Shown here in pieces: positions 1 to 5,687 of a DNA stretch of 5,687 nt (positions are counted from its first letter, which is position 1; each line of letters opens with the position of its first letter). The DNA comes from an uncultured Campylobacter sp. (lineage in GTDB: Bacteria > Campylobacterota > Campylobacteria > Campylobacterales > Campylobacteraceae): contig CAJPSJ010000129.1 of assembly GCA_905373295.1 (NCBI GenBank), positions 1-5,687 on the forward strand, given 5' to 3'. The position numbers and the translations under genes were made by a program. The notes beneath the pieces are model-generated. The model saw only the letters and a program-made list of their open reading frames with translations, made no database searches and was not told where the DNA came from.

Positions 1-3
1 AAG

Positions 4-65
4 CATAAAACAAAACACTCATAAATTTTAATCAGACAAGCGGTGTATGAGTGTTTTGTTTTATG
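4..65. repeat. Perfect 20-bp inverted repeat with 22-nt loop
   Basis: Bases 4-23 are exactly the reverse complement of bases 46-65, leaving a loop of 22 nt (24-45). The arms are AT-rich and pairing stops at both ends. It lies about 70 nt beyond the stop of the minus-strand replication gene. Such a long perfect hairpin is not needed as a terminator: a separate terminator lies at 117-146 and no T-tract follows the hairpin on either strand. By analogy with rolling-circle elements it could be a replication origin (double- or single-strand), a phage packaging hairpin, or a recombination site at the element's edge. The repeat is seen directly; its role is inferred. Confidence 0.85.
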
Positions 66-116
66 TCCTGCGGAGTCTTGACAGAACGCAAAAAAATATT
101 ATTTGGTGCGTATGTG

Positions 117-146
117 AAAAAAGGTAAAAACTGCATAATTATGCAA
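117..146 (-). terminator. Probable intrinsic terminator of the rep gene
   Basis: Bases 132-145 form a perfect 14-bp palindrome (TGCATAATTATGCA), with one further possible G-U pair. On the minus strand it is followed at once by GTTTTTACCTTTTTT (131-117). The rep stop codon TAA (141-139) lies inside the palindrome. There is no T-tract on the plus-strand side, so the arrangement points to termination of minus-strand transcription leaving rep. The stem is short and AT-rich, so it may be weak. Confidence 0.5.
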
Positions 147-1083
147 GGAAATCCCCTATATACTTCAAATCCCAACCATTTTCTTTGGCTTTCTGCAAGT
201 ATTTTATCATCTGACGCTTATGCCACTTCTCGCAGCCCACTTTAGAACGCACGACGGTCATACGGTGAGGCAATGGAGCATCATACTCTAAACAACCAGC
301 AACAACGCCAATCTTATCAAAATCGCAATAATTCATAATATCAAGCCAAAGAGGATGCTCCTTTAACCTAGACAAATTCCGACTTTCCTTATATTTGCGT
401 ATCTTTGCCACATCATCACCATAAAAGCTAAGGTTAGAAAACGTATTGCCAAATAAGCCCCTATAAAACGAAAATAGACTCGTGAGGGTTCTGACTCCAC
501 AACTCATTAAATAATCTCTTTTAAGCGTAAATTCTGCGTTCCAAATAGGCTTTTCAAAGTCAAAGCCGTTTTGCAATAAATACTCTTTCTTGACTTGAGA
601 CGACAAAGTATCTAAACTCTTTTCAATCTCAAGCTTTTTATTATAAATTTTAAAATACAAAACGCTGTTTCTTGAGCCTAAATACAGAGTTTCAAGACCT
701 AGACGGCTATTAATCTCAAAAATCTCGTGTCCTTTGCAACATTCTTCAGACACGTAAAATCTACCTGAAAAACATTCAGGCTTGCATTTTGAAAAATCAT
801 AGCCGCCAATAAAACAGTTAATATCTACCCTACTCGGATACATTGTCATAAAATTAGCAGTAAGACCGAATGCAGACTTCAAAATATCTAATATCTTACC
901 AATCGTGGACTTTATGCCATAGCTATAAATAGCCTCTCCATAAAGCTGAATATAGACATTATGAATGTGTTTCTGCTGCTCGGGATTTTTAAAAATAGCA
1001 GAGCAGAGCTTAACGCCATCAGGACTGGACAACTCGAACTTATGCCCAATAACGCCGTTTTGCTTTGAACTAGTCTTACACAC
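139..1083 (-). CDS. Rolling-circle replication initiator, Rep_trans family
   Basis: 314 residues from GTG. The core resembles Rep_trans initiators (pT181 RepC, NicK-type relaxases, some filamentous-phage Reps). SRVDINCFIGGYDF (84-97) matches the acidic metal-binding strand. ETLYLGSRNSVLYFKIYNKK (131-150) matches the T-Y-G-S-R...IY(N/D)K motif, with Tyr147 the likely nicking residue. WNAEFTLKR (181-189) matches the following R/N-x-E strand. Such proteins nick one strand at the element's origin and stay linked through tyrosine. The gene is AT-rich and uses A/T-ending codons, unlike the hyp genes, which suggests transfer. The start is uncertain. No Shine-Dalgarno precedes the GTG, the frame stays open for about 14 further codons to a stop with no ATG, GTG or TTG, and no other in-frame start appears until Met79. 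The N-terminus may be truncated. Family assignment is by motif recognition only; host element type (plasmid, ICE, inovirus) is unknown. Confidence 0.75.
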   Translation of the reverse strand: MCKTSSKQNGVIGHKFELSSPDGVKLCSAIFKNPEQQKHIHNVYIQLYGEAIYSYGIKSTIGKILDILKSAFGLTANFMTMYPSRVDINCFIGGYDFSKCKPECFSGRFYVSEECCKGHEIFEINSRLGLETLYLGSRNSVLYFKIYNKKLEIEKSLDTLSSQVKKEYLLQNGFDFEKPIWNAEFTLKRDYLMSCGVRTLTSLFSFYRGLFGNTFSNLSFYGDDVAKIRKYKESRNLSRLKEHPLWLDIMNYCDFDKIGVVAGCLEYDAPLPHRMTVVRSKVGCEKWHKRQMIKYLQKAKENGWDLKYIGDFLA

Positions 1084-1366
1084 GTAAGATAAACTATAAT
1101 TTCCAAGTAAAAATCTAATACGAAATTAACATATAATTATATGAATAATTTCATGTATTTCTGCTTTATTTAGTGGTTGTTCAAAAAAAATTTTGACATA
1201 AATATAGATTTGATAAATTTATCGTTATCTCAAATGAAATTTAAGACAACAATATTTTTATAAGGATAAAAATAGATAATTTAATTTGGGTACGAGTTAA
1301 ATTTTACTTATGCAAGAGTTTAAATTTGAAATATGAGAAGCTATCTCGTCAAGATGAGGCACTCTT
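1084..1366. other. AT-rich junction between hypA and the rep gene
   Basis: This 283-nt gap follows the hypA stop and precedes the rep gene on the same strand. It is very AT-rich and has no credible gene. It contains a 12-bp palindrome (GATAAATTTATC, 1212-1223), an imperfect TCAAAA...TTTTGA inverted repeat (1181-1196) and the candidate rep -10. I see no GC-rich hairpin with a T-tract after hypA, so read-through from the hyp operon into rep cannot be excluded. The change in base composition from hypA into this tract makes it the likely right boundary of the inserted element. Confidence 0.5.
1136..1141 (-). promoter_or_regulatory. Candidate -10 element for rep
   Basis: TATAAT reads on the minus strand (1141 to 1136), about 50 nt before the GTG of the rep gene. 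No TTGACA-like -35 lies at the right distance, which is usual for Campylobacter vegetative promoters, where the -35 is poorly conserved and upstream T-rich runs are common. A T8 run on the minus strand lies about 40 nt further upstream. The tract is so AT-rich that a chance match is likely. Confidence 0.25.
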
Positions 1367-1924
1367 TTATTCAATAACCAGGCGCATTAGATACATATCC
1401 TCGCCATCGATTACGCTGATTTCGGAGCTTTTGCAGCGCGGGCAAGAAAAGTCGTTCTGCGCCAAATTTCCGCTAAAACCGCAGTTTTTGCATTTTACGA
1501 CGATCTCTTGGGTGTGGATGATGAGATCCGCATTTTCGCAGACGGTGCCTGCGCGAAAGACTTCGTAGCAGTTTTGCAGATAATGCGCTTCCACGCCGCT
1601 TAGCCGCCCTATTTTTACGTGCAGTTCCCTTATCTGCGGACTTTTTGCGCTAGATGTATCACGGGACGCCTGCGGATTTGTATCAAAGTTTTCAGTAAAA
1701 TCGCCGTTTTTGTCGTTCGAGTCCATATTCGTAACGCCCGTATTTTCAGCATTCTTGGTGTCTATTATGTCGGCATTTACAGAGTCTGTATTTCTAGCGG
1801 TATCGGCAATATCACAGCGATTTTTATCGCCTTGCTCGGCTGCGCCTTTTTTCTTTGCTATTTCGGCGTTTAGCGCCTTTTCGCATAGCGCCACAAGATC
1901 CGCTACGATCGATAGTTCATGCAT
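1367..1924 (-). CDS. hypA: HypA, Ni/Zn metallochaperone with a large insertion
   Basis: HypA delivers Ni(II), with HypB, to the hydrogenase large subunit in the cytoplasm. In Epsilonproteobacteria it can also serve urease. The start is MHE, whose His2 is the known Ni ligand. The zinc domain has two CxxC pairs: Cys145/Cys148 and Cys161/Cys164. The core strand IRELHVKIGRLSGVE (98-112) is typical. The family is normally about 113-120 residues; this one is 185. The excess is a hydrophilic stretch of about 70 residues (roughly 24-96), rich in Asn, Asp, Thr and Ala, inserted between the first helix and the first core strand. The flanking conserved parts are intact and in one frame. A GAGGG Shine-Dalgarno (1929-1933) sits 4 nt before ATG. 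It is the last gene of the hyp block, 108 nt after hypE. Confidence 0.93.
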   Translation of the reverse strand: MHELSIVADLVALCEKALNAEIAKKKGAAEQGDKNRCDIADTARNTDSVNADIIDTKNAENTGVTNMDSNDKNGDFTENFDTNPQASRDTSSAKSPQIRELHVKIGRLSGVEAHYLQNCYEVFRAGTVCENADLIIHTQEIVVKCKNCGFSGNLAQNDFSCPRCKSSEISVIDGEDMYLMRLVIE

Positions 1925-1928
1925 TTTT

Positions 1929-1955
1929 CCCTCTAAATTTTACGGCTGCGCCGTA
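1929..1955 (-). promoter_or_regulatory. Stem-loop beside the hypA ribosome binding site
   Basis: TACGGC (1941-1946) pairs perfectly with GCCGTA (1950-1955) around a 3-nt loop. The hairpin lies 7 nt upstream of the GAGGG Shine-Dalgarno (1929-1933) of hypA in the hypE-hypA gap. On the minus strand it is followed by AAATTTAG, not a clear T-tract, so it is a poor terminator. It may stabilise a processed hypA transcript or affect ribosome access. The pairing is seen; the role is inferred. Confidence 0.4.
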
Positions 1956-2032
1956 TTTTATGCGAAATTTTGTTGTAAATTTAAAAATACGCCCAAAATT
2001 TAGGCTTAAATTTGCCGAATTTGCACGCAAAT

Positions 2033-3235
2033 TTAACAAATCCTCGGCAGTAGTTCACCTTTTGGAAGCTCCAAAAATCGCTGCGAGCCGTAGGCGTTTT
2101 GCAAAATTACTCGCCCTTTTGCCGCACGCGGAGCTTGAAATTGCCCCGCCCTATTTTCTGACGCCGCGTCCGTATTGCTTACGCCCGCAAATTCGTCCTG
2201 TGCGCCAAGCTTGGGCGTCAAAGTACCCTCAAATTCGCCTCCGCCGTGCCCTATTTCGCGTACCTCACCGATGATCGCGGCGTTTGCGTCAAATTCGCGC
2301 AGTATCTCAAGCGCTCTATCCGCCTCGGCGTCATCTTCTACGATCGCTACGAAAGTGCCTTCGTTTGCAAGCTCGTAAGGCTCAAAGCCCAGCAGCTCGC
2401 ACACGCCCACTACTTCGTCGCTGATTTTGATATCCTCTTCGCGCACTAAAAATTCAAGCCCGCTAGAGCTTGCAAATTCGTTCAAAACCGCGCTAAGCCC
2501 GCCGCGCGTCGCATCTCGCATCGCTTGGATCTTCACGCCTTGCAAGATCAGCTTTTCTACCGCAGCGCAAAGCGGTTTGCAGTCGCTTTGTAGCTCGCTG
2601 CTTAGCGCGATCTCGTCGCGCGCCGCGAGTATCACTGCCCCGTGCCGCCCGATGTCGCCGCTAAGGAGGATTTTTGAGCCCGCTTTGATGTTTTGCACGC
2701 GCGCAGGTCGCAAAACACGACCGATGCCGCTAGTGTTGATGAAAATTTTATCGCATTTGCCGCGTGGCACGACCTTTGTGTCGCCGCAAACGATGCGAAC
2801 GCCGCAGCTTCGCGCGGTGCTCGCCATCGAGTCCAGGATGCGTCGCAGCTCGCTTAGGCTGAGCCCCTCCTCGATGATTAGCGCGCAGCTTAAAAACAGC
2901 GGCTTGGCGCCCACCATCGCAAGGTCGTTTACGGTGCCGCAAACGGCGATCTTGCCGATGTCGCCGCCGTTAAAAAACAGCGGCGTAACCACGAAACTAT
3001 CGGTGCTGAAAGCTAGCTCGCCGCTAGAGCTCGCCGAATTCAAAGCGGAGTTCGCTGCGCGATCAAAACCCGCCCCGGCGTCTAAATTTAAATCGTCTAA
3101 ATTTAAATTTAGTATCGCGCTGTCGTTGTTCGCGCGTAAAATTTCATTATCAAACGCTGCAAAGATCGTCTCGTTGATGAGCCTATTCATCTCCTCGCCG
3201 CCGCCGCCGTGGCTTAAAAGTATAGTTTCGTTCAA
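2033..3235 (-). CDS. hypE: HypE, carbamoyl dehydratase for the cyanide ligand
   Basis: HypE receives a carbamoyl group from HypF on its C-terminal Cys and, using ATP, dehydrates it to a thiocyanate that donates CN to iron on HypC-HypD. Counting from the TTG start (400 aa), the sequence shows HGGGGEE (9-15), STDSFVV (77-83), GGDIGKIAVCGTVNDLAMVG (90-109), GDTKVVPRG (151-159), RDATRGG (240-246) and the obligatory C-terminal PRIC, with Cys400 as acceptor. These mark the PurM/AIR-synthase-like ATP-binding fold. The start chosen is TTG at 3235-3233, because AAGGA (3245-3241) sits 5 nt upstream. A GTG five codons earlier (3250-3248) has no such site. The family is usually about 325-340 residues; the excess lies in two low-complexity segments, about residues 38-74 and 331-372. 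It is preceded by a gap of about 180 nt after hypD. Confidence 0.93.
   Translation of the reverse strand: MNETILLSHGGGGEEMNRLINETIFAAFDNEILRANNDSAILNLNLDDLNLDAGAGFDRAANSALNSASSSGELAFSTDSFVVTPLFFNGGDIGKIAVCGTVNDLAMVGAKPLFLSCALIIEEGLSLSELRRILDSMASTARSCGVRIVCGDTKVVPRGKCDKIFINTSGIGRVLRPARVQNIKAGSKILLSGDIGRHGAVILAARDEIALSSELQSDCKPLCAAVEKLILQGVKIQAMRDATRGGLSAVLNEFASSSGLEFLVREEDIKISDEVVGVCELLGFEPYELANEGTFVAIVEDDAEADRALEILREFDANAAIIGEVREIGHGGGEFEGTLTPKLGAQDEFAGVSNTDAASENRAGQFQAPRAAKGRVILQNAYGSQRFLELPKGELLPRIC
3079..3108. repeat. 15-bp tandem duplication inside hypE
   Basis: Two perfect adjacent copies of CGTCTAAATTTAAAT (3079-3093 and 3094-3108). The unit is a multiple of three, so the reading frame is kept. 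It encodes the repeated leucine-aspartate-asparagine pattern (LNLD, DLNLD) within the first HypE insertion. The unit contains the AAATTTAAA-type words common in the gaps of this window. Confidence 0.85.
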
Positions 3236-3416
3236 ATTTTTCCTTTTCACTCGGTTTTAAATTTATAAGCCTGTATTTCGCAGCTGAGCAAGCCGTGCCG
3301 CTACGGCGCTGCGCAAAATTTTAAAGCAAATTTAGCGCAACGATTCCGCTTCGATTAAAATTTTAAAGTACGACTTATTTTTAAAATTTACGCTCTGCGA
3401 TACCGCGCGCAAAATT
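3236..3416. other. Long hypD-hypE gap with AT palindromes
   Basis: This gap is much longer than the others between hypB, hypC and hypD. It holds the 13-mer GCGCAAAATTTTA twice (3311-3323 and 3407-3419, the second running into the hypD stop). It also holds a 10-bp AT-only inverted repeat (3358-3367 with 3380-3389) and a 5-bp GC stem, GCCGT/ACGGC (3292-3307). None is followed by a T-tract on the minus strand, so I do not call a terminator. I see no gene and no confident promoter. Confidence 0.5.
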
Positions 3417-4514
3417 TTAGCCCACGTTTTTGATGTCGCCATATTTAAAATACGCCGCGCATGCGCCTTCGCTTGAGACCATGCACGATCCTATCGGGTT
3501 TTGCGGCGTGCAGTGCTTGCCGAAGACCTTGCAATCATAGGGGCTTTTTTTGCCGCGCAAAATTTCGCCGCAGATACAGGCCTTGCTCTCGGGCGCGCTC
3601 TGTACGCTGCAATCAAACTGCACCCTGGCATCCAGCGCCGCGTACTCGGGACGCAACTTCATGCCGCTTTTTGGAATTTCGCCGAGCCCTCGCCACGGAA
3701 AATCACAAATTTCAAAATATTTATCTATTAAATCTTGTGCTTTTTGGTTGCCGCTCTCTTTTACGACGCGCTCGTATTCGTTGAAAACCTCGTAGGTGCC
3801 GGCGTTTTGCTGCTCGACCAAATTTAACACGCCCGCCATTATGTCAAGCGGCTCAAATCCGCTTACGGCGATCGGTTTTTTGTAGTCTCGCGCGATGCTT
3901 TCGTAGGCCTTCGCGCCGGTGATCACGCTTACGTGGCTGGGTCCTAAAAACGCATCGATCTGCACGTCGGCGTCGTCCAAGATCGCTCGCACGGGAGCGG
4001 GCACCGTTACGTGGTTGATGTGAAAAAAGAGATTTTTTAGCCCCAAGCTTAGCGTTTTATCGATCAGCACGGCGCTCATAGGCGTCGTCGTCTCAAAGCC
4101 GATCGCAAAAAATATCACCGTTTTTTGCGGATTTTCCTGCGCGATCTTTATGCAATCAAGCGGGCTATAAAGCGCTCTGATATCGTGCCCCTCGCCGCGC
4201 AGCTTCTGTAAGCTGGTGCGAGAGCCAGGAACTCGAAGCATGTCTGCTAGAGTGCAAAAAATACTCTGCGGCATCGCGGCGAGCTTGATCGCCTCGTCGA
4301 TGCGACTGCGCGGCATCACGCATACCGGACAACCGGGGCCGTGGATAAATTTGATATTTTTGCCGACCAGGCTCGGAAGGCCGAATTTCATGATCGAGTG
4401 CGTGTGTCCGCCGCAAATCTCCATAATATTTAGCGGCTTTTTGCTTTTAGAAATTATCAGCTTGCTAAGCGCTAAAATCAGCTCCTTATCCCTAAAATCC
4501 TTGATTAGATCCAT
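3417..4514 (-). CDS. hypD: HypD, Fe(CN)2CO scaffold iron-sulfur protein
   Basis: HypD, with HypC, holds the iron on which the two CN and one CO ligands are assembled before transfer to the hydrogenase large subunit. It has the family's usual length (365 aa). Motifs in order are ICGGHTH (33-39) with Cys34, GPGCPVC (59-65) with Cys62 and Cys65, and GFETTTP (139-145). A C-terminal cysteine cluster (Cys313, 315, 328, 335, 344, 352), which includes SCMVSSEGAC, carries the [4Fe-4S] centre. Cys34, Cys62 and Cys65 match the residues known as essential in E. coli HypD (Cys41, Cys69, Cys72). ATG is at 4514, with AAGG (4524-4521) 6 nt upstream. It starts 35 nt after hypC. There are no insertions or missing key residues, unlike HypA and HypE. 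Confidence 0.97.
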   Translation of the reverse strand: MDLIKDFRDKELILALSKLIISKSKKPLNIMEICGGHTHSIMKFGLPSLVGKNIKFIHGPGCPVCVMPRSRIDEAIKLAAMPQSIFCTLADMLRVPGSRTSLQKLRGEGHDIRALYSPLDCIKIAQENPQKTVIFFAIGFETTTPMSAVLIDKTLSLGLKNLFFHINHVTVPAPVRAILDDADVQIDAFLGPSHVSVITGAKAYESIARDYKKPIAVSGFEPLDIMAGVLNLVEQQNAGTYEVFNEYERVVKESGNQKAQDLIDKYFEICDFPWRGLGEIPKSGMKLRPEYAALDARVQFDCSVQSAPESKACICGEILRGKKSPYDCKVFGKHCTPQNPIGSCMVSSEGACAAYFKYGDIKNVG

Positions 4515-4549
4515 TTTTTACCTTAAATTTTACGGGTTTACAAGTCGCT

Positions 4550-4831
4550 TTAATTTTCTGCGCCGGCTCTAGGCTCCATGCTTTCATACACCAAGCCCTC
4601 TTCCGCCTTCATCTGTTTTGCGATCTGCTCGTAAATTTCGATACTCTCCTTCGCTCGCTGCGTATCGATCTTCTCCATCGCAAAGCCCACGTGGATCAGC
4701 ACGTACTCGCCGACCGCCGCGGGCTCAGGGAGTAGATCCAAGCTCACGCCGCGGCGCACGCCCAGAGTCTCCACGGTCGCGAAATTATTTTCGTCGATCG
4801 AGATGATTTTTGAAGGGATTGAAAGACACAT
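4550..4831 (-). CDS. hypC: HypC, hydrogenase maturation chaperone
   Basis: A 93-residue protein that binds HypD and the hydrogenase large-subunit precursor and passes on the Fe(CN)2CO unit. It begins MCLSIP; Cys2 is the invariant iron-binding residue and must lie next to the initiator Met, which is removed. This fixes the start at 4831 rather than at an in-frame ATG 13 codons earlier inside hypB. His47 in HVGFAMEKI (47-55) matches the second conserved motif. The C-terminal third is a charged helix of the usual kind. The ATG overlaps the hypB stop as TAATG, and AAGGAA within the end of hypB lies 8 nt upstream, so the two genes are probably translationally coupled. Confidence 0.96.
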   Translation of the reverse strand: MCLSIPSKIISIDENNFATVETLGVRRGVSLDLLPEPAAVGEYVLIHVGFAMEKIDTQRAKESIEIYEQIAKQMKAEEGLVYESMEPRAGAEN

Positions 4832-5658
4832 TAACGAAATTCCTTCTTGTATTGTAGGAATTTCAGCCATTTCTCCACGCCCTCGCCGCTTTTGCTATCA
4901 AGCGCGATGACGTCGGCTTTTGGATTGAGTTTATGCACTTCGCGCACTACTTCATCCATATCGAAGTCAAAATGCGGTAGCAGCGCGGTTTTAGTGATTA
5001 CGACGCAGTCTGCGCGACGAAATATCACGGGGTATTTTGCGATTTTATCGCTGCCCTCGGGCACGCTTAGAAGCACCACGTTCAGGTGCGCGCCCACGTC
5101 GAATGCCGCCGGGCAGACGAGGTTTCCGACGTTTTCTATGAAAACCAGATCCAAATTTTTAGTATCGATATGATGAAGCCCCTCGTGAACCATAAAGGCG
5201 TCCAGATGGCAGGTCTCGCCGGTGCTGATCTGATGGGCCTGCGCGCCCGCTTTTATGATGCGATCGGCATCGCGGTTGGTCTCCAGGTCGCCCTCAATGA
5301 CGCCGATTTTAAATTTGCCGCTTTTGATAGTGGCCTCAAGTAGCGTCGTCTTGCCGCTACCGGGGCTACTCATCAAATTTAGACATAAAATTTTATCCTC
5401 GTCAAAATGAGCTCTGTTGTGAGCGGCCTCCTCGTCGTTGGCGCTTAAAATTTTACTCATCACCTCGATCGTCTTGGCGTCGCTAATAGCGACATTTGCG
5501 TGGACGTGATCGTGCGCGTCGTGCTCGTGATCGATCCCCGCCTCGTGCATATGAGCGTGGGAGTGGACGGTGCCGTCCGCGTGGGTATGGAGATGCTCGT
5601 GCGAATGAGCACCCGCCTCGTGAGTATGGCCTACTGAACAGCCGCAATCTTTACACAT
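4831..5658 (-). CDS. hypB: HypB, nickel-inserting GTPase with His-rich tail
   Basis: A SIMIBI-class GTPase of 275 residues that works with HypA to insert nickel into hydrogenase. The N-terminus has the high-affinity Ni motif CKDCGC (2-7), followed by a histidine-rich stretch with 16 His between residues 11 and 53, which suggests nickel storage. The P-loop is SSPGSGKT (97-104). IEGDLETNRDADRI (121-134) and ENVGNLVCP (175-183) are typical. Cys150-His151 and Cys182 match the G-domain metal site (E. coli Cys166, His167, Cys198). Odd: the NKxD guanine-recognition motif reads TKTA (222-225), with Ala225 in place of Asp. ATG is at 5658 with AAGGA (5669-5665) 6 nt upstream. Gene order in Campylobacter predicts hypF just upstream, outside the window. 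H. pylori HypB lacks such a His tract. Confidence 0.97.
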   Translation of the reverse strand: MCKDCGCSVGHTHEAGAHSHEHLHTHADGTVHSHAHMHEAGIDHEHDAHDHVHANVAISDAKTIEVMSKILSANDEEAAHNRAHFDEDKILCLNLMSSPGSGKTTLLEATIKSGKFKIGVIEGDLETNRDADRIIKAGAQAHQISTGETCHLDAFMVHEGLHHIDTKNLDLVFIENVGNLVCPAAFDVGAHLNVVLLSVPEGSDKIAKYPVIFRRADCVVITKTALLPHFDFDMDEVVREVHKLNPKADVIALDSKSGEGVEKWLKFLQYKKEFR

Positions 5659-5687
5659 TTTTTATCCTTGGAAAATAAATTTTGCGC

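Noticed and set aside
32..136. 34-codon minus-strand reading frame starting ATG just after the rep stop
   Set aside because: There is no ribosome site, its start lies in the terminator palindrome, it runs into the 20-bp repeat, and its composition is unremarkable.
51..245. 64-codon plus-strand frame across the hairpin and the 3' end of rep
   Set aside because: It overlaps the rep gene antisense, has no ribosome site, and resembles no protein I know.
1193..1217. TTGACA at 1193-1198 as a plus-strand -35 box
   Set aside because: No good -10 lies 16-18 nt downstream, and there is no plus-strand gene for it to serve.
139..1316. 9-bp direct repeat TTATGCAAG (139-147 and 1308-1316) flanking the rep region as possible att sites
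   Set aside because: Nine bases in two AT-rich tracts can match by chance, and the left copy lies inside the rep gene end rather than beyond it. There is no supporting integrase or junction.
1331..1366. GAGA...TCTC hairpin after hypA as an operon terminator
   Set aside because: The stem is only 4 bp and is followed by no proper T-tract on the minus strand.
2427..3260. 277-codon plus-strand open frame opposite hypE
   Set aside because: It is antisense to an unambiguous hypE, and its Ser/Ala-rich sequence is what such GC-rich antisense frames typically give.
5496..5658. His-rich region of hypB as a repeat array or CRISPR-like structure
   Set aside because: The periodicity is only from CAC/CAT codons of the nickel-binding histidine tract.

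Overview
The window looks like an oral or gut-type Campylobacter (Epsilonproteobacteria / Campylobacterota). The evidence is the gene order hypB-hypC-hypD-hypE-hypA on one strand, which is the order known downstream of hypF in Campylobacter hydrogenase loci, together with abundant AAATTT/AAAATTTT words in the gaps between genes. The coding DNA of the hyp block is clearly richer in G+C than in C. jejuni, so a higher-GC member (gracilis/showae/rectus-like) is my guess. The species is an inference.

Right and centre (about 1367-5658, all minus strand, read right to left): five maturation genes for [NiFe]-hydrogenase. HypB (Ni-handling GTPase) and HypC overlap by one base (TAATG). HypD follows after 35 nt, HypE after an unusually long gap of about 180 nt, and HypA after 108 nt. 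HypC and HypD form the scaffold on which the Fe(CN)2CO unit is built. HypE, with HypF, makes the cyanide ligands. HypA and HypB deliver nickel. HypF would be expected just beyond the right edge. The hydrogenase structural genes are not in the window.

Left (about 1-1330): an AT-rich block unlike the hyp genes. It carries one gene, also on the minus strand, for a rolling-circle replication initiator of the Rep_trans (pT181 RepC / NicK-like) type. A palindrome plus T-tract terminator overlaps its stop codon, and a perfect 20-bp inverted repeat lies beyond it. This looks like the edge of an integrated plasmid, phage or conjugative-type element inserted downstream of hypA. The rest of the element, if present, lies off the left edge.

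Most notable: HypA carries a low-complexity insertion of about 70 residues, and HypE carries two hydrophilic insertions, one containing a 15-bp tandem duplication. HypB has Ala where the guanine-specificity Asp of the NKxD motif is expected. HypE probably starts at TTG. I see no clearly new multi-gene system; the best candidate for novelty is the Rep element with its inverted repeat.
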